Shown here in pieces: positions 17,595 through 25,230 of a DNA stretch of 64,000 nucleotides. The translations under genes were made by a program, and so were the position numbers. The stretch spans positions 10,134-74,133 of the forward strand of contig NZ_JAYGHW010000039.1 of NCBI RefSeq assembly GCF_034932185.1, written 5' to 3'. The notes under the pieces were generated by a model. The model was given only the letters and a program-made list of their open reading frames with translations, ran no database searches and had not been told where the DNA came from. Position 1 is the stretch's first letter, and each line of letters opens with the position of its first letter. Origin of the DNA: Spirulina sp034932185. Lineage in GTDB: Bacteria; Cyanobacteriota; Cyanobacteriia; Cyanobacteriales; Spirulinaceae.

Positions 17595-18629
17595 ATGGGT
17601 ATTGTTGTTGAAAACATTTCTAAACAGTTTGGTAAATTTCAAGCCCTCGATAATGTAGGCCTAGTCGTTCCTGATGGTAAATTGGTGGCTTTGTTGGGGC
17701 CTTCGGGGTCGGGAAAATCGACATTGCTGCGGGCGATCGCCGGTTTGGAATCCCCCGATCAGGGCAAAATCTGGATCAATGGTCAAGAAATGACTAATCT
17801 CAATGTTCAAGAGCGGCAAATTGGTTTTGTATTCCAACATTACGCCCTGTTTAAACATCTAACGGTGCGGCAAAATATCGCCTTTGGCCTGGAAATTCGC
17901 AAAGTTAAAGCCCCTGAAGTCCGTCATCGGGTCAATGAATTACTGGAGTTAATTCAATTGGAGGGGTTGGGCGATCGCTACCCCGCTCAACTTTCTGGTG
18001 GACAACGGCAACGGGTCGCTTTAGCGCGGGCATTGGCAGTACAGCCGCAAGTTTTGCTATTAGATGAACCCTTTGGGGCGTTAGATGCCCAAGTGCGCAA
18101 AGATCTACGTCGGTGGTTGCGAGATTTACACCATCGAGTCAATTTAACCAGTGTCTTTGTCACCCATGATCAAGAAGAAGCGATGGAGGTAGCAGATGAA
18201 ATTGTGATTATGAATGAGGGGCGCATTGAACAGGTGGGTACACCCCAAGCCGTTTATGATCAACCCGCAACGCCTTTTGTGATGAAGTTTGTGGGGGAAG
18301 TGAATATTTTACCCAGTTTCTTAGATCGGAGGCAACGTCAATCGGGTTCCTCGGTGTTTGTCCGTCCCCATGCGGTCAAAATTCAAGAAAAACCAACTCC
18401 CACCAGTTTAGCGGCTACGATTTCCCATGTGGTTTATCGCGGCTGGGGGGTTCATGTGGAACTGATGTTGCCGGATCGCATTTCCCTAACGGCGCAGTTA
18501 GATCGCCCAGAATGGGAAAAATTAGGGGTGCAAACAGGGGAAACAGTACAGGTAGAGTTAAGTGAGGCGGTTTCCTTTACCGATGCCCATGAATTGGAAT
18601 ACTACCACCCCAATCATATTTTGCAGTAA
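17595..18629 (+). CDS. cysA: Sulfate ABC transporter ATPase CysA
   Basis: A 344-residue nucleotide-binding subunit that powers sulfate import. It has Walker A LLGPSGSGKSTLLRAIAGLE, a Q loop in VFQHYALFKHLTVRQN, ABC signature LSGGQRQRVALARALA, Walker B LLLDEPFGALDAQVRK and the switch histidine FVTHDQEEAMEVADE. A C-terminal TOBE-like domain (about 265-344) follows. The start is the ATG at 17595 (MGIVVENISKQFG); the frame extends 14 codons further upstream into the spacer, but this start aligns with the family. Confidence 0.95.
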   Translation: MGIVVENISKQFGKFQALDNVGLVVPDGKLVALLGPSGSGKSTLLRAIAGLESPDQGKIWINGQEMTNLNVQERQIGFVFQHYALFKHLTVRQNIAFGLEIRKVKAPEVRHRVNELLELIQLEGLGDRYPAQLSGGQRQRVALARALAVQPQVLLLDEPFGALDAQVRKDLRRWLRDLHHRVNLTSVFVTHDQEEAMEVADEIVIMNEGRIEQVGTPQAVYDQPATPFVMKFVGEVNILPSFLDRRQRQSGSSVFVRPHAVKIQEKPTPTSLAATISHVVYRGWGVHVELMLPDRISLTAQLDRPEWEKLGVQTGETVQVELSEAVSFTDAHELEYYHPNHILQ

Positions 18630-18671
18630 AAAGACTCCCTTCCAAAAGGGGAAACTTTGGAGAAGAGGAAA

Positions 18672-18935
18672 ATGACTATTTCACGCACAGTTGAAAAACA
18701 AATTCGGCTCCGGATTCCTCAGGAATACCATCAAGAACCAGTTATTTCTAATTTGGTTTCTAAATATCAAGTGACAGTAAATATTTCCGCCGCAATTTTA
18801 GGAGCAAATGCCAAGGGTGATGGCTGGTTTCACTTAGTCCTGAGTGGGAACAGTGAACAGGTAAAGGATGCTTTAGGGTATTTGAATGATTTGAATTTGG
18901 AGATTTTAAAGCAATCTGAAACGGACGGCTGGTGA
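18672..18935 (+). CDS. NIL-domain protein of the sulfate cluster
   Basis: An 87-residue protein consisting of a single NIL domain, the ACT-like ligand-sensing fold found at the C-terminus of MetN ATPases. It shows IRLRIPQEYHQEPVISNLVS, then NISAAILGANAKGDGWFHLV and the final LGYLNDLNLEIL. It lies 42 bases after cysA in the same direction and is followed by a terminator, so it is probably the last gene of the operon. A role sensing a sulfur metabolite and modulating the transporter is inference. ATG 18672 is preceded by AAGAGGAA. Confidence 0.85.
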   Translation: MTISRTVEKQIRLRIPQEYHQEPVISNLVSKYQVTVNISAAILGANAKGDGWFHLVLSGNSEQVKDALGYLNDLNLEILKQSETDGW

Positions 18936-18970
18936 AGTACGGGCCAAAATTTGCAGTGGCAAAAAACTGG

Positions 18971-19000
18971 TAGGGGCGAAAAATGTTTCGCCCCTATTTT
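18971..19000 (+). terminator. Terminator of the sulfate operon
   Basis: TAGGGGCGAAA (18971-18981) pairs with TTTCGCCCCTA (18986-18996) with a 4-base loop and is followed by TTTTTT. It is also a member of the GGGGCGAAA repeat family. Confidence 0.8.
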
Positions 19001-19013
19001 TTCTCAAAATATT

Positions 19014-19045
19014 TACATTTCATTTGCAAATGTTTTGCAAATGTA
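19014..19045. promoter_or_regulatory. Nested palindrome upstream of the gene at 19087
   Basis: CATTTGCAAATG (19021-19032) is a perfect 12-base palindrome flanked by the inverted pair TACATTT (19014) and AAATGTA (19039). It lies 42 bases before the start codon and is a candidate repressor or activator site. Confidence 0.45.
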
Positions 19046-19086
19046 TCACAATAAAGGAGACGGACTAAACACATCCATACATCCCC

Positions 19087-19572
19087 ATGGCCTTATTTTC
19101 CCTTCTTAACCTCAAAAGCACTAACCCACAGCCGACTGCGCCCATCTCCATGAGGCAACGACTGTGGGGATCAACCCTTGTGGTCATTGGTTATTTACTG
19201 TCGCCCTTGTGCTGGTGGAACGATTTGATCATTAATCTACCGTTGGCTTTGGGGTTCGGCTACCTTTTCAGCCGTCCCTATCCGGATGCCTTCATTCCCC
19301 TAACGGCCTTGGGTTACTGGTTATCTAATGTAATTGGGTTTATGTTGATTCAACAGGGGTCGTTGACGGCCTTAAGTCATCAGTCTCAGAATTTTCGCCA
19401 AGGATTACGGAATGGTTTGCTGACTGCAACACTCTACACAGCGGCGATCGCGCTCTTACTGCAATGTCATCTCCTAGAAACGCCGACCGCTCTCCTTGAT
19501 GGGGATCTGTGGCAAAGCCTAAGTGCCATCCTCCCGATTCATGGGGGAACCGAATTACCAACCCAAAGCTAA
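19087..19572 (+). CDS. Small polytopic membrane protein, unknown function
   Basis: A 161-residue protein I do not recognise. It has about four hydrophobic segments: WGSTLVVIGYLLSPLCWW, LIINLPLALGFGYLF, FIPLTALGYWLSNVIGFMLI and LLTATLYTAAIALLLQC. The N-terminus is cytosolic-looking and short, and the C-terminus is polar. It converges with and overlaps by 18 bases the CadD-type gene at 19555. The palindrome in its leader suggests regulated expression. Confidence 0.65.
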   Translation: MALFSLLNLKSTNPQPTAPISMRQRLWGSTLVVIGYLLSPLCWWNDLIINLPLALGFGYLFSRPYPDAFIPLTALGYWLSNVIGFMLIQQGSLTALSHQSQNFRQGLRNGLLTATLYTAAIALLLQCHLLETPTALLDGDLWQSLSAILPIHGGTELPTQS

Positions 19573-20229
19573 CGCATAGAACAATTCATGACTGCGATTT
19601 TCCCAGACAATTGAGGAACCCAACCAAATCAGCACAAAAGGAAACGCCTTACGTACATAGCGGGACATCACTATTGTTAATTGGGGACGACTGGTTAACT
19701 GATAAGAGAGAAAACACCAGAGGGCGATCGCCCCATAACACACCGCCAGAATAATTCCTAAACGAGGGAGGGTACAACTGGCAAACAATGGAATGTAAAT
19801 AGCGATGTTATTGCCGCCGTTGGCAATGGTGACAGCAGAAACACGGTAGGTTTGAGGGTCAAACAGCGTTGTCTGGAGGGAAGTATTTTGGGAGCGAGTC
19901 TTGCGTGGGGCGGGACGAGTGGAACCCGTCTGGATTTTTTCTTCTTCATCATTACCGGCACGACTGAGCAGGTGGTTCACACCAATGGCAATGGGGAGAA
20001 AGCCCAGTAAACCAATCCAAGCATGGGAAACCATCAGACCTCCCAAAAACCCCAGTAAACTGATACTCACTAAGACCGTGAAACCGATGAACTCACCCAC
20101 AACAATATGGCGTGGGCGAAACCGACTGTTAATCTTACTGAAGAAGAGGGTGAGATAAAGATTATCGTCGAAGGTAGTGGCGATCGCTGTCATAAGCCCA
20201 AGCATTACAGTCGTTGCAATCCAGTCCAT
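19555..20229 (-). CDS. CadD-family cadmium-resistance-type transporter (1 of 3)
   Basis: A 224-residue membrane protein with five to six hydrophobic helices (MDWIATTVMLGLMTAIATTF, TVLVSISLLGFLGGLMVSH, IGLLGFLPIAIGVNHLL and others). Characteristic features are TFDDNLYLTLFF near the N-terminus and VSAVTIANGGNNIAIYIPLF in the middle. CadD-family (PF03596-like) proteins export cadmium or related cations in some bacteria; the cyanobacterial substrate is unproven. I start at ATG 20229; a GTG at 20259 would add 10 residues. A hairpin at 20426 separates it from the two related genes upstream, so it may be its own unit. Confidence 0.82.
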   Translation of the reverse strand: MDWIATTVMLGLMTAIATTFDDNLYLTLFFSKINSRFRPRHIVVGEFIGFTVLVSISLLGFLGGLMVSHAWIGLLGFLPIAIGVNHLLSRAGNDEEEKIQTGSTRPAPRKTRSQNTSLQTTLFDPQTYRVSAVTIANGGNNIAIYIPLFASCTLPRLGIILAVCYGAIALWCFLSYQLTSRPQLTIVMSRYVRKAFPFVLIWLGSSIVWENRSHELFYALALGW

Positions 20230-20425
20230 AATCTGATTTTGTGTGTGATGAGAGAACACTTTCAGCTTATAGACTGATCAAAATACATTCAAACGTTCTT
20301 TTGAATCGAATTTATAAATAGATTTTATGTGGTCGTTTAGCCTAAAATTACACCCCAAAATCGAATCCGTAAATTTGAATAATCAGCCCTTTCTGGAGAT
20401 CATTTATGATGTTTTGATGACAAAT

Positions 20426-20449
20426 ATTAAAAACCCCCACAACGGGGGG
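20426..20449 (-). terminator. Terminator of the CadD/secreted-protein operon
   Basis: On the minus strand, a CCCCC-GTTGT-GGGGG hairpin is followed by TTTTTAAT, 37 bases after the stop of the secreted-protein gene. Confidence 0.65.
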
Positions 20450-20485
20450 CGGCAAAATTGCACTCAAGATTGATTCCGAAAATGC

Positions 20486-21094
20486 TTAATCGACAGGAGC
20501 GGTAGTCGGTTGGAGGGCAACATCTGCCTGAGTTAAAGCAGGCAGTGTGACATCAGGAGCTTGAAGGAGGCCATAAAGCGGTGCATCAAAAGTAATCGCT
20601 CCTGTGATGGGATCTTGACTAATCGTCAGGCGAGTGCCATCAACAATGGTGGCAATGGCTGCTGACCCTTGTAGATCCAGTCCCGTTGTTACTGCATCGG
20701 TGGGCAAATAAACCCCCGTGCAAGCCCAATCATCATCGGTGGTTTGTCCGGCTCCTAAATAGGCTAAAACTGGTGTGGCATTTTTCGTATCCGGATCATA
20801 ACCGTAGACCCCAATCGTAGCCGCCGTTGCATTCTTGCAAATGCCCAAATCTTCGGTTGATTCCATGATCAGTTTTTGTAAACGCAGATCACTGATCTTC
20901 TGATTGAGACTTTCGAGCGTATAGCCAGCGGCCTCAGGATCAGCTTGAGCGGCTTCCAGGGTGGTCAGGGTTTGGGTGATTTCGCCATATTGGGGACTTT
21001 TTTCAGCAATGGGATCAGCGAAAGCCGTCGGGGCGATCGCCATCGTTAGCCAAAGCATTGCAACCCATAGGAGTGAAAAGAATCGTTTTTGCAT
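20486..21094 (-). CDS. Small exported protein linked to CadD genes
   Basis: A 202-residue protein with signal peptide MQKRFFSLLWVAMLWLTMAI and a likely cleavage after AFA. The mature part has a helical stretch (ESLNQKISDLRLQKLIME) and two cysteines (LGICKNATA and DDWACTGVYLP) that may form a disulfide, then a beta-rich C-terminus. I know no named family. It starts 28 bases after the second CadD gene and is last in that operon, so a periplasmic accessory role for the transporters is suggested by position only. Confidence 0.72.
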   Translation of the reverse strand: MQKRFFSLLWVAMLWLTMAIAPTAFADPIAEKSPQYGEITQTLTTLEAAQADPEAAGYTLESLNQKISDLRLQKLIMESTEDLGICKNATAATIGVYGYDPDTKNATPVLAYLGAGQTTDDDWACTGVYLPTDAVTTGLDLQGSAAIATIVDGTRLTISQDPITGAITFDAPLYGLLQAPDVTLPALTQADVALQPTTAPVD

Positions 21095-21122
21095 GGTACT
21101 TTTTGAGTGTTTAGTGAGTGAA

Positions 21123-21740
21123 TTAACGGGTGAAAAGACGATAGGTTTCGTTTTCCCACAAAATGAACAGCCCTAGGCCGATCAAGAGCGGCGGCACAAA
21201 TCGGTGTCCAATATCCCGGACTTTTTGACCAATCACAGGGTGTTGCACTAGAAGATGGGCAATACCGCACCAGATCCCTACAAAGACAAAAAAGGTGAAT
21301 AAGGTTAAAAACAATCCTGGGATCGTTTGCCCGGCAAAAAGAGAGACATAAATTGCAATATTGTCACCGCCGTTGGCAATCGTCAAAGCTGCAATGCTGA
21401 CAATTTTAGGATCAAGAAACAAGAAAGTTTTTCGGTTTGCTCCTGTTAATTCTAACGCAGATTCTTCCTCAGATTCAACTAGGGCATGAATTCCCAATAA
21501 GATCGGAATAATCCCCAACAATCCTAGCCAAGGTTTTGGTAAGAGTAACCCACCGAAAAAACCGGGTAAGCTTAAAAGGATCAGCACCACAAAGCTTAAA
21601 TAACGGCCCCAGAGAATTTGAGTAATGGAAAAACGCTGGGGAACCTGAGCAAAGAGCCAAATGAGCAGGAGAATGTCATCAAGGTTAGTGGCAATAAAGG
21701 CGATCGCCGCTGTGGTCAGGGTGGGAAAGATCCAAGTCAT
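21123..21740 (-). CDS. CadD-family cadmium-resistance-type transporter (2 of 3)
   Basis: A 205-residue membrane protein, paralogous to its neighbours. It shows AAIAFIATNLDDILLLIWLF, GFFGGLLLPKPWLGLLGIIP and VSIAALTIANGGDNIAIYVS. The loop between the third and fourth helices is short (EESALELTGANRKTF) compared with the first copy. It lies 14 bases after the third CadD gene and 28 bases before the exported-protein gene, so the three are probably co-transcribed. The substrate is unknown. Confidence 0.85.
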   Translation of the reverse strand: MTWIFPTLTTAAIAFIATNLDDILLLIWLFAQVPQRFSITQILWGRYLSFVVLILLSLPGFFGGLLLPKPWLGLLGIIPILLGIHALVESEEESALELTGANRKTFLFLDPKIVSIAALTIANGGDNIAIYVSLFAGQTIPGLFLTLFTFFVFVGIWCGIAHLLVQHPVIGQKVRDIGHRFVPPLLIGLGLFILWENETYRLFTR

Positions 21741-21754
21741 CGGGTTTAAAAACT

Positions 21755-22474
21755 CTACCCCTTTAGATTCTCAGTTCCTGGGGCCAATGGTGCAACCGCC
21801 GCATTTCGCATCAGGTGAATTAGGCAAATGCCGATGATGCTCAAAGCCAGAGCCGTTAAGCCTCGGTATTCCAGTGTGTGACTATCGATCAGAATTAAAA
21901 CGCCTAAACCAATGAGCACAAAGGGAACGAGCAAATCACCATAACGGGTGAGCAACTTGGCGATCGCCTCTAACCGCGCCAAGCGGTAGGCCCCATAACA
22001 CCATAAGCCGACTAAACTCAAAAAGACTGCTAAAATAACCACTAATTTTACCCCATTGACGCTGGCAAATAAGGGTAAATAAATGCCCACATTATCCCCA
22101 CCATTGGCAATGGTAATCGCTGCTATACTTAAGGTCTGGGGAGCAAAAAAACCTGAACTTCTGGATTGATTAATCTGGGCAGGTTCTGAATCATTGTCCC
22201 CATCGGGGCTGAACCATTGACTGAAACCAATCACAATGGGCAAAATCCCTAACAAACCAATCCAAGGCCGAGGCAATAAACTGGCTCCTAAAAACCCCGG
22301 TAGGCTGATTAAGATTAAAGCTACAATTCCCAGATATTGACCTGCCACAATTTGCCGGCCATGTAAACTTACCCCAACTTGGGAAAAGAGCAACATTAAA
22401 ATCACAATATCATCGAGATTTGTCGCTGTAAAAGCAGTGATTCCTTGAATCAAGGCTGTGAATAATTCAATCAT
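21755..22474 (-). CDS. CadD-family cadmium-resistance-type transporter (3 of 3)
   Basis: A 239-residue membrane protein and first gene of the minus-strand operon. Motifs: ITAFTATNLDDIVILMLLFS, GFLGASLLPRPWIGLLGILP and LSIAAITIANGGDNVGIYLP. All three paralogues keep the acidic pair near the first helix and the NGGDN or NGGNN motif, which are likely in the transport path. The C-terminus has an extra hydrophobic helix (LTALALSIIGICLIHLM). It is transcribed divergently from the LysR gene at 22705. Confidence 0.85.
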   Translation of the reverse strand: MIELFTALIQGITAFTATNLDDIVILMLLFSQVGVSLHGRQIVAGQYLGIVALILISLPGFLGASLLPRPWIGLLGILPIVIGFSQWFSPDGDNDSEPAQINQSRSSGFFAPQTLSIAAITIANGGDNVGIYLPLFASVNGVKLVVILAVFLSLVGLWCYGAYRLARLEAIAKLLTRYGDLLVPFVLIGLGVLILIDSHTLEYRGLTALALSIIGICLIHLMRNAAVAPLAPGTENLKG

Positions 22475-22704
22475 AGGTTGAGTTATCTCTTAAATACAGT
22501 GGGTTAATACGGAGAACTTGAATCTGACCCATTCCGAAGATTGGCGATCGCATCCTGTCGCTGTAGCCCTATCCTAGGGTTTAAAGCATAAATAAATCAA
22601 ATGTCCTTTTCTATCGAATTAATAACCAAAATTTATTAAAATAGAATGCAACTACTCACTTACCCCATTCAACTCTTAATTCAATCTTAAGAAATTGCCT
22701 AGAG
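22475..22704. promoter_or_regulatory. Divergent promoter region between CadD operon and LysR gene
   Basis: A 230-base AT-rich spacer. TTCTAT (near 22607) and ATAGAA (near 22640) form an inverted pair around AT-rich sequence, a plausible LysR-type site. This is the arrangement in which a LysR regulator usually controls the divergent operon. Confidence 0.4.
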
Positions 22705-23631
22705 ATGAAAATTGACCAACTCCGTATTTTTCTGGCAGTTGCCGAACATTTGCACTTTACAAAAGCAGCGGATTCTCTGTATTTGAGTCAACCGGCTGTG
22801 AGTTCAGCCATTCAGAGCTTGGAGAAAAAATATGCAGTTAAATTATTTCACCGTATTGGTCAACGTATTGAGCCAACCGATGCAGGAAATTTGCTTCAAG
22901 TTGAAGCTCAAAAAATCCTTAATCAGGTGGAATTGACAGAGCAGGGTTTACGGGAACTGAATAATCTTCAGCGTGGTGAGTTGAAAATTGGCAGTAGCTT
23001 AACCGTGGGTAACTATTGGCTACCACAAAAAATTAGTCAGTTTAAACAAACCTATCCCGGTATTTCTATTCAATGCACGTTAGCGAATACGGAAGAAATT
23101 TTAACCGGCACAGCAGGGGGAATGTTTGATTTAGGTTTGGTGACAGGTAATATTAAACCAGTATTGAGTAAAAGCTTGGATATTTCTGTGATTGGTCATG
23201 ATATGGTTTCGATTGTGGTGGGACGATCGCACCTGTGGTTTGATCGAGATCACATTGCGCTACAAGAATTGACGAATTCAACTTGGGTGATGCGTGAACC
23301 CGGTTCAGGATCTCGCGATATCGTTGAACAGTCAATGCAAACGTGGGGGATCAACCCTCAAGATTTAAAAGTTGGTTTGGTGTTAATGAGTAGTGAAATG
23401 ATTAAATCTGTGGTAGAGGAAGGTATTGGTGCAACGGCTTTGCCCCGTTCGATTGTACGACGAGAGTTAGAATTAGGTACATTAAAGGCCATTCCAGTGG
23501 TAGATGTAATCGCCGCTCCAAAACGAATTTATAAAATCACTCAACCCGTTATTTTATTGCGCCATCAAAAACGATTTATCACGAAGATTTCTAAAGTTTT
23601 TGAAGAGTTGTTGATTGATAAAAGTTCCTAA
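22705..23631 (+). CDS. LysR-family transcription regulator
   Basis: A 308-residue regulator. The N-terminal winged helix (LRIFLAVAEHLHFTKAADSL, then LSQPAVSSAIQSLEKKYAVK) is typical. The effector domain begins near residue 90 (GELKIGSSLTVGNYWLPQKI) and has two periplasmic-binding-like lobes. The subgroup resembles CysL/YeiE-type LysR proteins more than CmpR or NdhR, though this is an impression without alignment. It is divergent from the CadD operon and probably controls it. The location between sulfate uptake and transporter genes makes a sulfur or oxyanion ligand possible but unproven. Confidence 0.88.
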   Translation: MKIDQLRIFLAVAEHLHFTKAADSLYLSQPAVSSAIQSLEKKYAVKLFHRIGQRIEPTDAGNLLQVEAQKILNQVELTEQGLRELNNLQRGELKIGSSLTVGNYWLPQKISQFKQTYPGISIQCTLANTEEILTGTAGGMFDLGLVTGNIKPVLSKSLDISVIGHDMVSIVVGRSHLWFDRDHIALQELTNSTWVMREPGSGSRDIVEQSMQTWGINPQDLKVGLVLMSSEMIKSVVEEGIGATALPRSIVRRELELGTLKAIPVVDVIAAPKRIYKITQPVILLRHQKRFITKISKVFEELLIDKSS

Positions 23632-23660
23632 GGTCAAACAAGCTGTAGTCAGTTTAAAAA

Positions 23661-24464
23661 TCATCGCTTCGCTTCGATTAAATCATCTAACTCCACGAAA
23701 CTATTGTGATTATTATCGGTAATTAAGGGCAAACTGCCATCCCAGCGTTGAATGGTTTGGTAGTGCAAAATATTGGGGGTGAGGGTTGATTGTAAAATTC
23801 GGTGGGATTCCGCTTCTCCTTTGGCTAAATTAATCTGAAACTCTGCTAGTTGAATCGCTTTTTTTGCCATAAATTCTGCTTGTTTTTCTTCTTGTTGGGC
23901 AATTTGTTTGCTTTCCACTGCCTCCCGAAATCGAGGAGAAAACTGTAGATCTATCAGGGCAAGATCGTCAATTATTATAAAATAAGGGGCAAGACGTAGG
24001 TTGATTTCCTGTTCAATGGTGGCTTTCAGTTGATCTCGATGGATGATTGTCTCTTCAGCCGTGTAACGAGAAATGACTGCTTTGACAACTTCGGTAATCG
24101 CTGGATCAATAATGCACTCTACAATTGCTGACTGGGAGCCAATTTTTTGAAAAATACGGTTAACTTTTTCAGGCAAAATATGCCAATTAACGACGATATT
24201 GGTAAAAATAGATTGCAAATCTTGGGATGCGGCTTCTGTGGTAGTTTCCTGTTTTTGGATGCGAATACTCAAATTTGTGACCCGATCAACCAACGGAATT
24301 ATAAAATGTAGTCCCTCATCCAAAATGAGGGGTTGAACTCGCCCAAATCTTGTCCAAACACCGCGATCGCCCACAGGAATGAGCACCCAAAAACTGGCGA
24401 TGAGCATCAGTGCTAACAACAGCAAAATTGCCAAGGGTGCGGCACGGAGGCGATCGCCCATCAT
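23661..24464 (-). CDS. Prohibitin-like SPFH-domain membrane protein
   Basis: A 267-residue protein with one N-terminal membrane helix (LAILLLLALMLIASFWVLIP) and an SPFH/band-7 domain (GDRGVWTRFGRVQPLILDEG, then GLHFIIPLVDRVTNLSIRIQ). A helical coiled-coil stretch follows (about 190-235, EEKQAEFMAKKAIQLAEFQI). This is the prohibitin layout; such proteins form ring scaffolds in membranes. Its first codons overlap the end of the DUF202 gene by 4 bases, so the two are translationally coupled. ATG 24464 and ATG 24461 are both possible starts. Confidence 0.88.
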   Translation of the reverse strand: MMGDRLRAAPLAILLLLALMLIASFWVLIPVGDRGVWTRFGRVQPLILDEGLHFIIPLVDRVTNLSIRIQKQETTTEAASQDLQSIFTNIVVNWHILPEKVNRIFQKIGSQSAIVECIIDPAITEVVKAVISRYTAEETIIHRDQLKATIEQEINLRLAPYFIIIDDLALIDLQFSPRFREAVESKQIAQQEEKQAEFMAKKAIQLAEFQINLAKGEAESHRILQSTLTPNILHYQTIQRWDGSLPLITDNNHNSFVELDDLIEAKR

Positions 24465-24907
24465 AACCCTAGTCCCCCTTTCACATTAGCCGGGGCGGAA
24501 AAGAGTACATACAATACTCCTGTTCCCATTAGCAACACCACTAAACTAAATAGGATGACCCAGCGGCTGTTGGGTTCATAGGTGTTGGCTTCAATGGCTT
24601 TGAGGACAGAAAAATAATGCCAAGTCGAGAGCAACACCGTCATTAAACCAATGCAAGCCAGCATTAACCCTAAAGCCCAACCTTGGCCCGTCCCCATCAC
24701 ATTGGGGGAAACGAGATAACGGAGACGGGCAATCAGTACCCCAAACCCAATTAGGGCGATCGCTGTACGCATCCATGCTAAATAGGTGCGTTCATTAGCC
24801 AGGTGATCGCGGGTGCGAGAAACAGGTTTAAATTTGGCCTCAGGCGGAGTTTGGGCTGGAGCGATCGCTCCCTCTGGATGGGCCACAGAATTAGAGGTTT
24901 GGCTCAC
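24461..24907 (-). CDS. DUF202 (YidH-like) membrane protein
   Basis: A 148-residue protein with a DUF202 domain: RDHLANERTYLAWMRTAIAL opens the first helix, followed by two more hydrophobic segments (WALGLMLACIGLMTVLLSTW and WVILFSLVVLLMGTGVLYVL). The function of YidH-type proteins is unknown. It is coupled to the prohibitin-like gene by an ATGA-type overlap, so both are likely made together. Confidence 0.87.
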   Translation of the reverse strand: MSQTSNSVAHPEGAIAPAQTPPEAKFKPVSRTRDHLANERTYLAWMRTAIALIGFGVLIARLRYLVSPNVMGTGQGWALGLMLACIGLMTVLLSTWHYFSVLKAIEANTYEPNSRWVILFSLVVLLMGTGVLYVLFSAPANVKGGLGL

Positions 24908-25055
24908 AACGGTTATGGATGAAGAGTGTTTTGTCAGTATTGAGAGTCAGACCTAAACCCCGATCAAGTTGTAGTCTTTGTAACTGAGCGGGGTTGTATC
25001 GCAGGTTGTGAATCGCTTCGGTGTGATACATGGGATGGCGTTGAGGATTGATCAT
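24891..25055 (-). CDS. Possible small ORF (54 codons) upstream of the DUF202 gene
   Basis: Begins MINPQRHPMYHTEAIHNLRY and overlaps the DUF202 gene start by 17 bases. It has no clear ribosome binding site and no recognisable domain. It could be a leader peptide or chance. The rest of the spacer up to 25230 shows no gene. Confidence 0.2.
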   Translation of the reverse strand: MINPQRHPMYHTEAIHNLRYNPAQLQRLQLDRGLGLTLNTDKTLFIHNRCEPNL

Positions 25056-25230
25056 GGCGATTTAGGAGAGAGTGGCAGAAAGGGCAAAATGCCCTCTCCA
25101 CCACGGAAAAACAGCACTTTTAGCGATGTTATTGTATGCTCCAGTATTGTATATGTATTTTAAATAATTTTCAATACATCCAAAATCATAGACGATAAAT
25201 CTGCCCTCTCCAGATCTGCTGGCGGGTTGA

